Assembly (NCBI RefSeq): GCF_026013415.1 | Contig: NZ_JAPDOK010000002.1 | Location: 558,001 to 622,000, forward strand | From: Sphingomonas caeni | GTDB lineage: Bacteria; Pseudomonadota; Alphaproteobacteria; Sphingomonadales; Sphingomonadaceae | Reading direction: 5' to 3' | Length of the DNA: 64,000 nt | The notes under the pieces: model-generated | Database searches by the model: none | Told to the model about the DNA's origin: nothing | Seen by the model: only the letters and a program-made list of their open reading frames with translations | Translations under genes and position numbers: made by a program | Shown here: in pieces, positions 1 through 7,555 of the stretch | Layout: each line of letters starts with the position of its first letter | How positions within the stretch are numbered: the first letter of the stretch is position 1

Positions 1-423
1 GCCGCCCCAGCCGATATGCTTGCCCGCAACCATCGCCAGCACCGCGCCGCCGATCAGCGCGATCCCCGCGAGTTCGCGCGCGCTGGCGGGCTCGGCAAAG
101 ACCCCGATCGCGAGCGCGGCGGTGAGCAGGGGCGCGGTGCCGCGTAGCACCGGATAGGCGGCGGAAAGGTCGCTCGCCTGTAGAGCCCGGACGAGGGCGT
201 AGAGATAGAAGCAATGGAGCAGCGCGCTCGCGGCCAGCCAGCCCCAGGCGCCTTGCGGCAGCGGCAGGAAGAAGAGGGTGGGGAGCAGGATGACCGCGCT
301 CGACCCGTCGATCACGCTGCGCCCGGCGAGCTTGTCCTTCCCGCCCTTGAGGATCGCGTTGACCACGGCGTGGATCGAGCCCGAGAGGATCATCATCGCC
401 GGGGCGAGCCATTCGGCGGTCAT
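1..423 (-). CDS. EamA/DMT-family transporter, N-terminal part (cut by window edge)
   Basis: The visible 141 residues begin with MTAEWLAPAMMILSGS and contain about four hydrophobic helices. The motif DLSAAYPVLRGTAPLLTA is typical of the EamA repeat (drug/metabolite transporter superfamily), and the helix GIALIGGAVLAMVAG follows it. By family it should be a ten-helix inner-membrane exporter or permease; the substrate is unknown. The start codon at 423 lies 3 nt after the stop of the upstream small membrane protein, so the two are probably cotranscribed. The C-terminal half lies outside the window. Confidence 0.8.
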   Translation of the reverse strand, partial: MTAEWLAPAMMILSGSIHAVVNAILKGGKDKLAGRSVIDGSSAVILLPTLFFLPLPQGAWGWLAASALLHCFYLYALVRALQASDLSAAYPVLRGTAPLLTAALAIGVFAEPASARELAGIALIGGAVLAMVAGKHIGWGG

Positions 424-426
424 GGG

Positions 427-903
427 TCAGCCCGGGCGGCGATGGTGGAGATCGACGGCGATGACCCGTGCGAGGGCGCCGACCGCGGCACCCGCCAGGC
501 TGCAGGTGATGAAGATCGAAAGGATGCCGATGCCCAGCGAATAATCGCCCGATTCGGGCCCAAAACCGCCGAGGAAAACCGGCACGAGGATCAGCAGGCT
601 CGCCAGCAGCGCGGCGAGCACCCCGCCGAGCACCCCGCCGAGCAGCCCGGTCGCGGCCCAGTCGCGGTGGCGCAGCCGCGGATCGCGCAGCCGCTTGAGC
701 GCGAGCGGCATGCCGAAGGCCAGTGCGATCGCGACCGACCCGCCGATGCTCGCAGCCATCACGAGCAACGGATCATGTTTCGCCTGATCGAAGGCGCCGA
801 GTTCCTTGAGCACGAGCATTGCCGCGAACGATTCCACCAGCGCCGCAAAGCTGATTCCCGCCGCGATCTTGTTCGACGATAGCCGCCGAAATTCTTCTTC
901 CAT
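427..903 (-). CDS. small four-helix membrane protein, unknown function (paralogue of the gene at 966-1424)
   Basis: The protein has 158 residues with an N-terminal amphipathic stretch (MEEEFRRLSSNKIAAG) and about four predicted membrane helices. I do not recognise a family. The segment GMPLALKRLRDP followed by DWAATGLLGGVLGG matches GIPLAALWLRDP and EWGFTGFLTGLIVG in the next gene upstream, so the two look like an old tandem duplication. It is followed after 3 nt by the EamA transporter. ATG at 903 is the natural start. Confidence 0.7.
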   Translation of the reverse strand: MEEEFRRLSSNKIAAGISFAALVESFAAMLVLKELGAFDQAKHDPLLVMAASIGGSVAIALAFGMPLALKRLRDPRLRHRDWAATGLLGGVLGGVLAALLASLLILVPVFLGGFGPESGDYSLGIGILSIFITCSLAGAAVGALARVIAVDLHHRRPG

Positions 904-965
904 GGCGTTGCTCCCCCCGCGGCGATCCTAGGTCGGCTGCGCCACGCCGGGCAAGGGCCGCGGTG

Positions 966-1424
966 TCAGCGCAGGCGGCGGTAGCGATACAGGGTGATCG
1001 CCCGGATCGGCAGCGCGGCGATCGCGCCCATCATGCCGAACAGGCCGATTCCGAAGATCCACCGGCCGACCAGATCGGGCGGGAAACCGACGATCATCAC
1101 CAGGTCCCAGACCATGAGGACGATCATGGCCAATCCGACGATCAGGCCGGTAAGGAAGCCGGTGAAGCCCCATTCGACCGGGCTCGCTTCAGGATCGCGC
1201 AGCCACAGCGCGGCGAGGGGGATTCCGGCGAGCAGGGCACCGGCGGCGAGTGCGCCCATGAATTCGGCGCGAAACAGGATCTGCCGCGCGCCATGGACGC
1301 TGTCGCCGACGCCCCAGCTGCCGATCAGCGAGACGAAGAAGATGAGGGCGGCGGCGGGGACCGTCACCAGCGCCATCGTCTCGGCGATCAGCTGCAGCGG
1401 GACCCGATCGGCTTCGTCATCCAT
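966..1424 (-). CDS. small four-helix membrane protein, unknown function (paralogue of the gene at 427-903)
   Basis: The protein has 152 residues with about four hydrophobic helices and an Arg-rich C terminus (LYRYRRLR). It shares the central G-[IM]-PLA-x(3)-LRDP-x(5)-[DE]W motif and the following glycine-rich helix with its neighbour. It sits between the DNA ligase gene and the second paralogue on the same strand. No enzymatic motif is visible. A membrane-embedded accessory role is possible, but that is a guess. Confidence 0.7.
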   Translation of the reverse strand: MDDEADRVPLQLIAETMALVTVPAAALIFFVSLIGSWGVGDSVHGARQILFRAEFMGALAAGALLAGIPLAALWLRDPEASPVEWGFTGFLTGLIVGLAMIVLMVWDLVMIVGFPPDLVGRWIFGIGLFGMMGAIAALPIRAITLYRYRRLR

Positions 1425-1454
1425 CCCGGCAGCCTAGGCCCGGCCGATGGCCGA

Positions 1455-3038
1455 TCAAGTGGAGAGATTGTGCAGGGTAGCGATCGTGTCCGCCTCGCTC
1501 GCAGGCTTGTCGGTGCGGACGCGGGCGATGCGGGGGAAGCGCATCGCGAGGCCCGATTTGTGGCGCTTCGACAGGTGGACCGAATCGAACGCGACTTCGA
1601 GGACGAGGCTCTTCTCGACCTCGCGCACCGGGCCGAAACGCGCGATCGTGTGGTTGCGGACGAACCGGTCGAGCCATTTCAGCTCTTCGTCGGTGAAACC
1701 GAAATAGGCCTTGCCGACGGGGAGGAGCTCTGCCCCAAGAGCGGGGTCGCCGGTCCAGGCGCCGAAGGTGTAGTCGGAATAGAAGCTGCTGCGTTTGCCC
1801 GAGCCGCGCTGGGCATACATCAGCACGCAATCGGCGGTGAGCGGATCGCGCTTCCATTTGTACCACAGGCCCGCGCGGCGGCCCGCGACATAGGGCGAAT
1901 CGCGGCGCTTGAGCATCACGCCTTCGATCGCGGCATCGCGGGCGCCGGCGCGGATTTCCTCGAGCGCGGCAAAGGTTTCGGCGTCGATGAGAGCGGAGAG
2001 ATCGAAGCGGCCGGGGTCGAGGCGGGGGACGACGCCTTCGAGCCTTATGCGGCGTTCTTCCCAGGTCAGCGCGCGCAGGTCTTCGAGGCCGTCGAACAAT
2101 ATGTCATAGAGCCGGACGAAGGCGGGATAGTCGGCGAGGGTCTTCGCGCTGACGACCTTGCGGCCCAGCCGCTGCTGGAGCGCGTTGAAGCTGCCCGCGG
2201 CACCGCCCTGGGCTTCGCCGCGGACGAGCAACTCGCCGTCGAGCACGCCGGGCTCGCTGAAGGCCGCCGCGACCTCGGGAAAGCTGTGGGTGATGTCGTC
2301 GCCCGCGCGGCTGTAGAGCCGCGTCTCCCCCGCGACATGGACGAGCTGGACGCGGATCCCGTCCCATTTCCACTCCGCGGCATAGTCGGCGAGATCGACC
2401 GACTCGGCCTCGAGCGGATGCGCGAGCATGAAGGGGCGGAAGACGGGGATATTTTCCGCGGTCGGCTGCGCGCCTCTGCCTTCGGCCCAGTCGAAAAGGG
2501 GCGCATAGGGCGGCAGGAGGCCGTGCCAAACCTCCTCGACCGCATCGACATCGAGCCCGAAGGCCTGCGCCAGCGCGGTCTTGGCGAGGCGCGCGGAGAC
2601 GCCGACGCGCAACGCCCCGGTCGCGAGCTTGAGCAGGGCGAAGCGCTCGTCCGCGTCGAGCCGGTCGAGCATCGACGCGAGCACCGCGGGGGCATCCGAG
2701 CGCGAGAGGCGGGAGAGGGTGTCGACGACTTCCGACAATCTCAATTCCCCTCCGAACGGTTGGGTTGGTTCTGGCCAGAGCAGGGCGATCGTCTCGGCCG
2801 AATCGCCGACGAAATCGCGGCTCATCGCGAACAGCACCGGATCGACGCGCTCCTCGACCATCGTGCGGATCAGCGCGGGCTTGACCGCGGGCAAATCGAG
2901 CCCGCCGGTCAGCGCCGCCATCGCCCAGCCGCGATCGGGATCGGGGGTGGCCTTCAGATAGTCGCCGATCAGCCGCAGCTTGGCGTTGCGCGAGCGCGTG
3001 TAGATCAGCCGGTCGAGCAGGTCGGAGAAAGCGCGCAT
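1455..3038 (-). CDS. ATP-dependent DNA ligase (cisplatin-damage-response type)
   Basis: A 527-residue ATP-dependent ligase. An N-terminal helical DNA-binding domain (about 1-200) precedes the nucleotidyltransferase domain with the motif I sequence EWKWDGIRV; Lys224 should be the adenylated residue. Later motifs include LDGELL, EGVMLKRRDSPY and WYKWKRDP, then an OB-fold. The family seals nicks during DNA damage repair and is usually encoded beside an Lhr-type helicase, an exonuclease and a PdeM-type phosphoesterase. None of those is beside it here, although an unrelated metallophosphoesterase is divergent. I chose MRAFSDLLDRLIYT at 3038 as start because it matches the family N terminus; ATG at 3053 would add five residues. 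Neither has a clear Shine-Dalgarno sequence. Confidence 0.92.
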   Translation of the reverse strand: MRAFSDLLDRLIYTRSRNAKLRLIGDYLKATPDPDRGWAMAALTGGLDLPAVKPALIRTMVEERVDPVLFAMSRDFVGDSAETIALLWPEPTQPFGGELRLSEVVDTLSRLSRSDAPAVLASMLDRLDADERFALLKLATGALRVGVSARLAKTALAQAFGLDVDAVEEVWHGLLPPYAPLFDWAEGRGAQPTAENIPVFRPFMLAHPLEAESVDLADYAAEWKWDGIRVQLVHVAGETRLYSRAGDDITHSFPEVAAAFSEPGVLDGELLVRGEAQGGAAGSFNALQQRLGRKVVSAKTLADYPAFVRLYDILFDGLEDLRALTWEERRIRLEGVVPRLDPGRFDLSALIDAETFAALEEIRAGARDAAIEGVMLKRRDSPYVAGRRAGLWYKWKRDPLTADCVLMYAQRGSGKRSSFYSDYTFGAWTGDPALGAELLPVGKAYFGFTDEELKWLDRFVRNHTIARFGPVREVEKSLVLEVAFDSVHLSKRHKSGLAMRFPRIARVRTDKPASEADTIATLHNLST

Positions 3039-3169
3039 CGCGAGAGCCAACATGGGACGAACGCCGCGGTTCCGCTAGCCGTCGAGATGCAGTGCAGCGG
3101 CGGAGGTGTTTCGGTGCAGGCGCGCGTTGCGCATGGCGTGCCCCAAAAGCGCCGGTTAGCGTCACGCCC

Positions 3170-4021
3170 ATGTGGAAGCTGCTGCGATATCTGCTGCGCG
3201 CGATCGGCCCGCTCGTCGCGCTGGGGGTGCTGCTGCTGCTCTGGGGCCTGATAGAGGCGCGTTCGGACCCCCGGGTTCGCCGCGCCGAAATCCTGCTTGC
3301 CGATTGGCCGCCGGATGCGCCCCCGGTGCGCGTCGTGCTGCTGAGCGACATCCATGCGGGAACCCCGACGGTGACGCCCGCGCGGCTCACGCGAATCGTC
3401 GCGCAGGTGAATGCGCTTGCGCCCGACCTCATCCTGATCGCGGGCGATTTCACCCCCGCTTCCGATCCGCTCGAGGCAAGGACGGTGCGCTACGCGCTGG
3501 CGCCGCTGGCCGGGCTGCGGGCGCGGCTGGGAGTCGTCGCGGTGCCCGGCAATCACGATCACTGGACGGGAATCGGCGCGCTGAATGCGGCGCTTGCGGC
3601 GGCGGGCATCGAGGTGCTCGCCAATCGCGCGGTGGTGCGCGGGCCGCTGGTGATCGGTGGCGTCGATGACGATTATTCGCGTCACGCGGACCTTTCGGGC
3701 ACGATCGCGCAGATGCGCAGGCTTCGCGGCGCGCGGCTGATCCTGACGCACTCGCCCGACATCGCGCCGGACCTGCCAACGGGGTTCGAGCTGCTGTTCG
3801 CGGGGCATACGCATTGCGGCCAGGGCGTGATCCCGGGCTATGGCGGGGTGGTTTCGGTATCGAAGTTCGGCGAGCGCTATCGCTGCGGGGTCATCCGCGA
3901 AGGCGCGCGCACGGTCGTGGTGACCGCCGGGATCGGTACGAGCGGGCCGGGCCTGCGCATCAATGCCCCACCCGATCTGTGGCTGATCACGCTGCGCGGA
4001 AAAGCTGTGCTGGTTCGATAA
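3170..4021 (+). CDS. membrane-anchored metallophosphoesterase (YkuE/YaeI-like)
   Basis: A 283-residue calcineurin-fold phosphoesterase with one N-terminal membrane helix (about 10-28). The metal-binding motifs appear in order: LLSDIHAG (Asp60, His62), AGDFTP, GNHDHW, and GHTHCGQ near the C terminus. This set is typical of YkuE/YaeI-type enzymes, which act at the membrane and are often linked to lipid or UDP-sugar hydrolysis. The exact substrate cannot be told from sequence. The gene diverges from the DNA ligase with about 130 bp between them. The start at MWKLLRYLL is preferred because upstream in-frame sequence is arginine-rich and non-conserved in character. Confidence 0.85.
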   Translation: MWKLLRYLLRAIGPLVALGVLLLLWGLIEARSDPRVRRAEILLADWPPDAPPVRVVLLSDIHAGTPTVTPARLTRIVAQVNALAPDLILIAGDFTPASDPLEARTVRYALAPLAGLRARLGVVAVPGNHDHWTGIGALNAALAAAGIEVLANRAVVRGPLVIGGVDDDYSRHADLSGTIAQMRRLRGARLILTHSPDIAPDLPTGFELLFAGHTHCGQGVIPGYGGVVSVSKFGERYRCGVIREGARTVVVTAGIGTSGPGLRINAPPDLWLITLRGKAVLVR

Positions 4022-4121
4022 AACACGTCTCGTTCCCGCCCAAATTTGCCGCTAGAAGCGGCGCGGGTGGAGCGGGGACTCCACGACTGCCGGTCCGCCG
4101 GCCGATACGGAGAGAATTGAC

Positions 4122-4451
4122 ATGAAGCTGATCTACGCCGCCGCGGCCGCTGTCGCCTGCCTGGTTCCGGGCGCCGCTTTCGCACAGACCGGGCCCGCCC
4201 CCGCAAGCGCTCCGGTCGCCGCCGCGCCCGCCGTCGCCGCCAAGTTCAACCTCGACACGCCGATCGAGACGCTCGCCGCCGACGAGAAGGCCAAGGCGGT
4301 ACTGACGGCCGACCTGCCCGACCTGCTGCCGCATCCGATGTACGAGCAGTTCAAGGGCATGAGCCTGCGCCAGCTCCAGCCGATGTCGCAGGGCGCGCTG
4401 AGCGACGAGCTGATGAAGAAGGTCGAGACGGATCTCGCCGCGATCAAATAA
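4122..4451 (+). CDS. small secreted protein, unknown function
   Basis: The protein has 109 residues. It starts with a clear signal peptide (MKLIYAAAAAVACLVPGAAFAQ, cleavage after AFA) and an Ala/Pro linker. A compact acidic-helical domain of about 65 residues follows (FNLDTPIETLAADEKAKAVL). A good ribosome binding site (GGAGA) precedes the ATG. I do not recognise the family; it is probably periplasmic. The last bases overlap the convergent GDT1-like gene by 8 bp. Confidence 0.75.
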   Translation: MKLIYAAAAAVACLVPGAAFAQTGPAPASAPVAAAPAVAAKFNLDTPIETLAADEKAKAVLTADLPDLLPHPMYEQFKGMSLRQLQPMSQGALSDELMKKVETDLAAIK

Positions 4452-5007
4452 GCCGCGCAGCGCCGAGGCCGATCACCGCCCCGGCGATCAGGAACAATAG
4501 GCCTACAGTCACGCGGAATCCCCGAAAGGGGATCCGCAGCCAGCTGAGCTCGCCCAGCACCGCCGCGACGAACGCGACGGCGAACGCGCCCGCGGTGGCG
4601 CCCGCTGCGGCGAACCAGGGCTCGCCGCGCACGGCGAAGGCAAGCGTGAAGAACTGCGTCTGCGCGCCGAGCGACAGGCTGAAGGTGCCGAGGAACGCGG
4701 TCGCGAGCGAGCCGAGGCCCCAGCTTTCGAGCCGCTCGGGGGTCTTGGCCGGCAGCAGCGCGCTGAAGCCGCCGACGATCAGCGCGACCGCGAGGAACAT
4801 TGCCTGCGCGTTCGGGGTGAGCGTCGGCGCGATCGCCTGCCCGCCCAGCGCCGCGAGCGCGTTGAGCGCGGCGTGCGCGAGCCCCGCCGCGAAGGCGACC
4901 GTCAGCGGACGCCCGTAACGGTCGGCAAGGATCGCGGCGAGGATCGCGGGCCGATCGCTGAGCTGGGTGAGCAACGCGGCGATGAAGGCGGGGACGAGCG
5001 CTTCCAT
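4444..5007 (-). CDS. TMEM165/GDT1-like membrane protein with degenerate ion-binding motifs
   Basis: A 187-residue protein with six hydrophobic helices in two half-repeats, as in the GDT1/TMEM165 family of Mn2+/Ca2+ (H+) exchangers. In that family each repeat carries an E-x-G-D-[KR]-[ST] motif. Here the equivalent positions read TQLSDRP in the first repeat and LSLGAQTQ in the second, so both glutamates and one aspartate are lost. Assignment rests on overall pattern and length and is moderate. If correct, ion coordination must differ from that in typical members. The gene converges on a small secreted-protein gene and diverges from rpmG. Confidence 0.55.
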   Translation of the reverse strand: MEALVPAFIAALLTQLSDRPAILAAILADRYGRPLTVAFAAGLAHAALNALAALGGQAIAPTLTPNAQAMFLAVALIVGGFSALLPAKTPERLESWGLGSLATAFLGTFSLSLGAQTQFFTLAFAVRGEPWFAAAGATAGAFAVAFVAAVLGELSWLRIPFRGFRVTVGLLFLIAGAVIGLGAARLI

Positions 5008-5058
5008 GGGGTTCGGACTAGCCGAATCTGGTTAAAGGCGCATGAGGGGTTGAGGCGC

Positions 5059-5090
5059 TTGACTTTTGCGGCTCTCTGCGCCATCCGCCG
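5059..5090 (+). promoter_or_regulatory. possible rpmG promoter
   Basis: A TTGACT hexamer at 5059-5064 lies about 90 bp before the rpmG start, in the short gap between divergent genes. The -10 region about 17 bp downstream is GC-rich and weak, as is common in this clade. This is a guess from spacing and the -35 match only. Confidence 0.3.
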
Positions 5091-5153
5091 CCCCTCACAG
5101 CGGTGCGCCTGCGCGCCGCTTTTTCATTTTACCAGATTCAAGGGTTTCGGGTC

Positions 5154-5321
5154 ATGGCTAAGCCGACCACTGTCAAGATCAGGCTCGTCAGCACGGCGGA
5201 CACCGGCTTCTTCTACGTCACCAAGAAGAATCCGCGGAACCAGACCGAGAAGATGTCCTTCCGCAAGTACGACCCGGTCGTGCGCAAGCATGTCGAGTTC
5301 AAGGAAGCGAAGATCAAGTGA
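5154..5321 (+). CDS. rpmG: 50S ribosomal protein L33
   Basis: A 55-residue basic protein beginning [20 protein letters not shown], with the family signature [15 protein letters not shown] and the C-terminal end [13 protein letters not shown]. It lacks the four zinc-binding cysteines, so it is the zinc-independent form normal in alphaproteobacteria. L33 binds the E-site region of the large subunit. The ATG at 5154 is chosen because it gives the universal MAK start; the longer frame upstream is not ribosomal. Confidence 0.97.
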   Translation: MAKPTTVKIRLVSTADTGFFYVTKKNPRNQTEKMSFRKYDPVVRKHVEFKEAKIK

Positions 5322-5350
5322 CGTCGCGCGCGTAAGCGCCACGACGTCAC
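5318..5350 (+). terminator. hairpin overlapping the rpmG stop codon
   Basis: GTGACGTCG at 5318-5326 pairs with CGACGTCAC at 5342-5350, and an inner GCGC-GTAA-GCGC hairpin sits in the loop. The stem includes the rpmG stop codon. No T-run follows, so it may end transcription inefficiently or stabilise the mRNA 3' end. Confidence 0.45.
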
Positions 5351-5434
5351 CCTGAACTTGTTTCAGGGCCCAATTCTCCTCCCGCGATGCCGTCGCCCTT
5401 GGCGCGGTGGATGCTGAAACAAGTTCAGCATGAC
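5346..5434. repeat. intergenic inverted repeat, family C copy 1
   Basis: The outer arms contain CTGAACTTGTTTCAG at the left and CTGAAACAAGTTCAG at the right, flanked by gtca and tgac. The same arms occur at 43717-43810. It lies between the convergent rpmG and divK genes and may double as a transcription terminator. Confidence 0.85.
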
Positions 5435-5444
5435 GGCGGGAGGC

Positions 5445-5837
5445 CTATTCGGAGTGTTCAGACTCCGCCGATTCGGGCACCAGTGCCCGCACCTCTTCCA
5501 TGAAGCGCGCCAGGCTGATCGGCTTGGACACATAGGCGTCGGCGCCCGCCGCGCGGATCCGTTCCTCATCCTCATGGCCGGCATATGCCGTCACCGCCAT
5601 GATCGGGATGGTGCGCAGCTGGGGATCGAGCTTCATGTGCCGGATCAGCTCCTCGCCGCTGACATGCGGCAGCTGGATGTCGGTCACCACCAGATCGGGC
5701 GCGAACGCGCGCGCGCGCGTCACCGCGTCGCGGCCGTCGCGCACCGGCTCGGTCAGATAGCCGTGCGCGCGCAGCAGATCGCAGAACAGCTTCAGATTGA
5801 GTTCGTTGTCCTCGACAACGAGCACCCTTTTTGCCAC
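5445..5837 (-). CDS. divK: single-domain response regulator DivK
   Basis: A 130-residue stand-alone receiver domain. With the GTG start at 5837 the N terminus reads MAKRVLVVEDNELNLKLF, matching DivK proteins; a GAGG site lies about 8 nt upstream. The phosphoacceptor is Asp53 in VVTDIQLP, with conserved Thr in VTAYA and Lys in SKPIS. DivK relays phosphate in the DivJ/PleC-CckA network that controls CtrA and the cell cycle in alphaproteobacteria. A short acidic tail (ESAESEHSE) extends beyond the receiver fold. It diverges from a DUF3572 gene. A TTG six bases further up would add two residues. Confidence 0.9.
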   Translation of the reverse strand: MAKRVLVVEDNELNLKLFCDLLRAHGYLTEPVRDGRDAVTRARAFAPDLVVTDIQLPHVSGEELIRHMKLDPQLRTIPIMAVTAYAGHEDEERIRAAGADAYVSKPISLARFMEEVRALVPESAESEHSE

Positions 5838-5874
5838 GCGCAAAACCTCGATGAATTTGGCGATCCTCTAGGCC

Positions 5875-6138
5875 ATGGCGGCCACGGAAACAAATCTGGC
5901 GTTGGCGCTGGGTGCCCTGGTGTGGACGCTCGGCGAACCCGGGCGCGCCAACCGGCTGCTCGACCTGACCGGGCTCGAGCCCGGCGAGCTGCGCGCCCGC
6001 GCGGGCGATCCGGCGCTGCTCGCGGCGACGCTGGGCTTTCTCGAGGCGCATGAACCCGATCTGATCGCCTGTGCCGAGGCACTGGACGTCAAGCCGACCG
6101 AATTGACCGCCGCGCGCGCGGCGCTGGAGACCCCATGA
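5875..6138 (+). CDS. DUF3572-family protein
   Basis: An 87-residue, mostly helical cytoplasmic protein (LALGALVWTLGEP...RLLDLTGL) matching the DUF3572 family by pattern. That family is commonly encoded next to divK in alphaproteobacteria, as here. No catalytic residues are evident and the function is unknown. Its stop codon overlaps the ATG of the HAD gene (ATGA), so it is the first gene of a three-gene operon. Confidence 0.75.
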   Translation: MAATETNLALALGALVWTLGEPGRANRLLDLTGLEPGELRARAGDPALLAATLGFLEAHEPDLIACAEALDVKPTELTAARAALETP

Positions 6139-6779
6139 AGCCCCTGCTGATCACCGATTGCGACGAAGTGCTGCTCCATATGGTCAAGCATTTCGGCGTC
6201 TGGCTGCACGAGTCGCACGATATCGATTTCACCCCCGATGGCGCCGATTTCGCCAATTCGATGAAGCGCCGCGATGGCCGCGCGATCGACCGCGAGGAGA
6301 TGTGGGCGCTGCTGGGCGGCTTCTTCCCGTCCGAGATGGACCGGCAGACCCTGGTGCCGCACGCGCGCGAGGCGCTCGCCGCGATCGCCGAGGTGGCGGA
6401 CATCGTCGTGCTCACCAATCTCGGCGATCATTGCCGCGATCACCGCATCGCCCAGCTCGCCAGCCATGGGATCGAACATCGCGTCGAGACCAATCAGGGC
6501 GGCAAGGGCGATCCCGTCGCGCGGCTGGTGGCCGAGCTGCAGCCGAGCGTGACGGTGTTCGTCGACGATCTGGCGGTCCATCACGAATCGGTCTCGAAGC
6601 ATGCGCCGGGGGTGTTCCGGCTGCACATGGTCTCCGAGCCGAGCCTTGCGCCGAGCGTGGTGCCCGCGCCGCACGCGCACGCCCGGATCGACGATTGGCA
6701 GGAAGCGCGCGACTGGATCCTCGCGCGCTTTGCCGAAGGCTTGACCGCTCAGGCTGCGGGCGTAGGGACGATCGCATGA
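6135..6779 (+). CDS. HAD-superfamily hydrolase
   Basis: The protein has 214 residues. The haloacid dehalogenase motif I appears at the N terminus (LLITDCDEVLL, Asp8 nucleophile and Asp10), motif II as VVLTNLGD, a lysine in NQGGKGDP, and motif IV as VFVDDLAVHH. It is therefore probably a small-molecule phosphatase with a helical cap at about 20-80. The substrate is not predictable. It overlaps the DUF3572 gene upstream and the RidA gene downstream, each by ATGA, indicating translational coupling. Confidence 0.8.
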   Translation: MKPLLITDCDEVLLHMVKHFGVWLHESHDIDFTPDGADFANSMKRRDGRAIDREEMWALLGGFFPSEMDRQTLVPHAREALAAIAEVADIVVLTNLGDHCRDHRIAQLASHGIEHRVETNQGGKGDPVARLVAELQPSVTVFVDDLAVHHESVSKHAPGVFRLHMVSEPSLAPSVVPAPHAHARIDDWQEARDWILARFAEGLTAQAAGVGTIA

Positions 6780-7234
6780 CCGCAGAAGCCAGACTCGCCG
6801 AACTCGGCCTCACCCTTCCCGAAGCCGCCGCGCCCGTGGCGGCCTATGTCGCCGCCGTCGAGGCTGGGGGCTTGCTCCACATTTCGGGTCAGCTGCCGTT
6901 CAAGGATGGCGCGCTGATGACCGGGCGCCTCGGCGAGGACCGCGACGAGGCGTACGGGGTCGAGGCGGCGCAGCGCTGCGGGCTGATGCTGATCGCGCAG
7001 ATGAAGAAGGCGCTGGGCGATCTCGAGCGGGTCGAGCGGGTCGTCAAGCTGGGCGCATTCGTCAATTCGACGGGCGATTTCACCGGCCAGCCCAAGGTGG
7101 TCAATGGCGCTTCGGAGCTGATGGTCGCGGTGTTCGGCGATGCCGGGCGCCATGCCCGCAGCGCGGTCGGCGTGCCGGTGCTGCCGCTTGGTGCGGCGGT
7201 CGAGATCGACGCGATCGTCGCCATTCGCGACTGA
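6776..7234 (+). CDS. RidA-family (YjgF/YER057c/UK114) protein
   Basis: A 152-residue member of the RidA superfamily, which deaminates reactive enamine/imine intermediates released by PLP enzymes. The diagnostic end RSAVGVPVLPLGAAVEIDA is present, with the Arg that binds the substrate carboxylate. The N-terminal extension and length fit the RidA-like subgroup rather than canonical RidA, so the exact activity is uncertain. The start ATG at 6776 overlaps the HAD stop. Confidence 0.88.
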   Translation: MTAEARLAELGLTLPEAAAPVAAYVAAVEAGGLLHISGQLPFKDGALMTGRLGEDRDEAYGVEAAQRCGLMLIAQMKKALGDLERVERVVKLGAFVNSTGDFTGQPKVVNGASELMVAVFGDAGRHARSAVGVPVLPLGAAVEIDAIVAIRD

Positions 7235-7555
7235 TTTTTGATCGCCTCACGGCGATGGCGGCACCGGCCCGCTCCCCCGCCCGGCCTCCCATAGGCTGCT
7301 AAAGTAAGGGAGGCCGGGCGGGGGAGCGGGCCGGTGCCGCGGCTCAGCGCAGCGCACAAAGTAGCAACACGGCTGTTGCGCACTCGCAACACTCCGGTGC
7401 ATTCCTGAATCAAGACAGCAAATTTTGTTGTGCACCGCAACGCGTTCCTGCAATCTTCATGCGCCTTTGAAAGCTGCGCGGCCCCACCGGCCAGACGGAC
7501 AGCATCATCGGCAGCAGGCGGGGACGAACCGAATTCCATTTGAAGGGGAATCCCG
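7235..7555. other. 321-bp intergenic region before the TorF porin gene
   Basis: The left part holds a perfect 33-bp inverted repeat (listed separately). The right part contains a small dyad GTTGCG-CACT-CGCAAC at 7375-7390, an AT-richer stretch around 7400-7430 and the half sites GGTGCA (7396) and TGCACC (7431). These could be operators for the porin gene. I see no convincing sigma-54 promoter. Confidence 0.5.
7238..7350. repeat. long perfect inverted repeat (33-bp arms)
   Basis: Arms at 7258-7290 and 7308-7340 are perfectly complementary over 33 bp, with a 17-nt loop (7291-7307). A small hairpin ATCGCC-TCAC-GGCGAT precedes it at 7241-7256. The left flank and right arm recur in shortened form at 8384-8440, on the other side of the porin gene. 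Confidence 0.9.

Noticed and set aside
3059..3072. GAAC-N6-GTTC dyad in front of the DNA ligase, considered as an SOS box
   Set aside because: Alphaproteobacterial LexA sites are direct repeats GTTC-N7-GTTC, and the Bacillus type needs a shorter spacer. The match is not good enough.
7396..7436. GGTGCA and TGCACC half sites before the TorF porin, considered as an NtrC site
   Set aside because: The half sites are in the wrong order and 30 bp apart, and no sigma-54 promoter was found.
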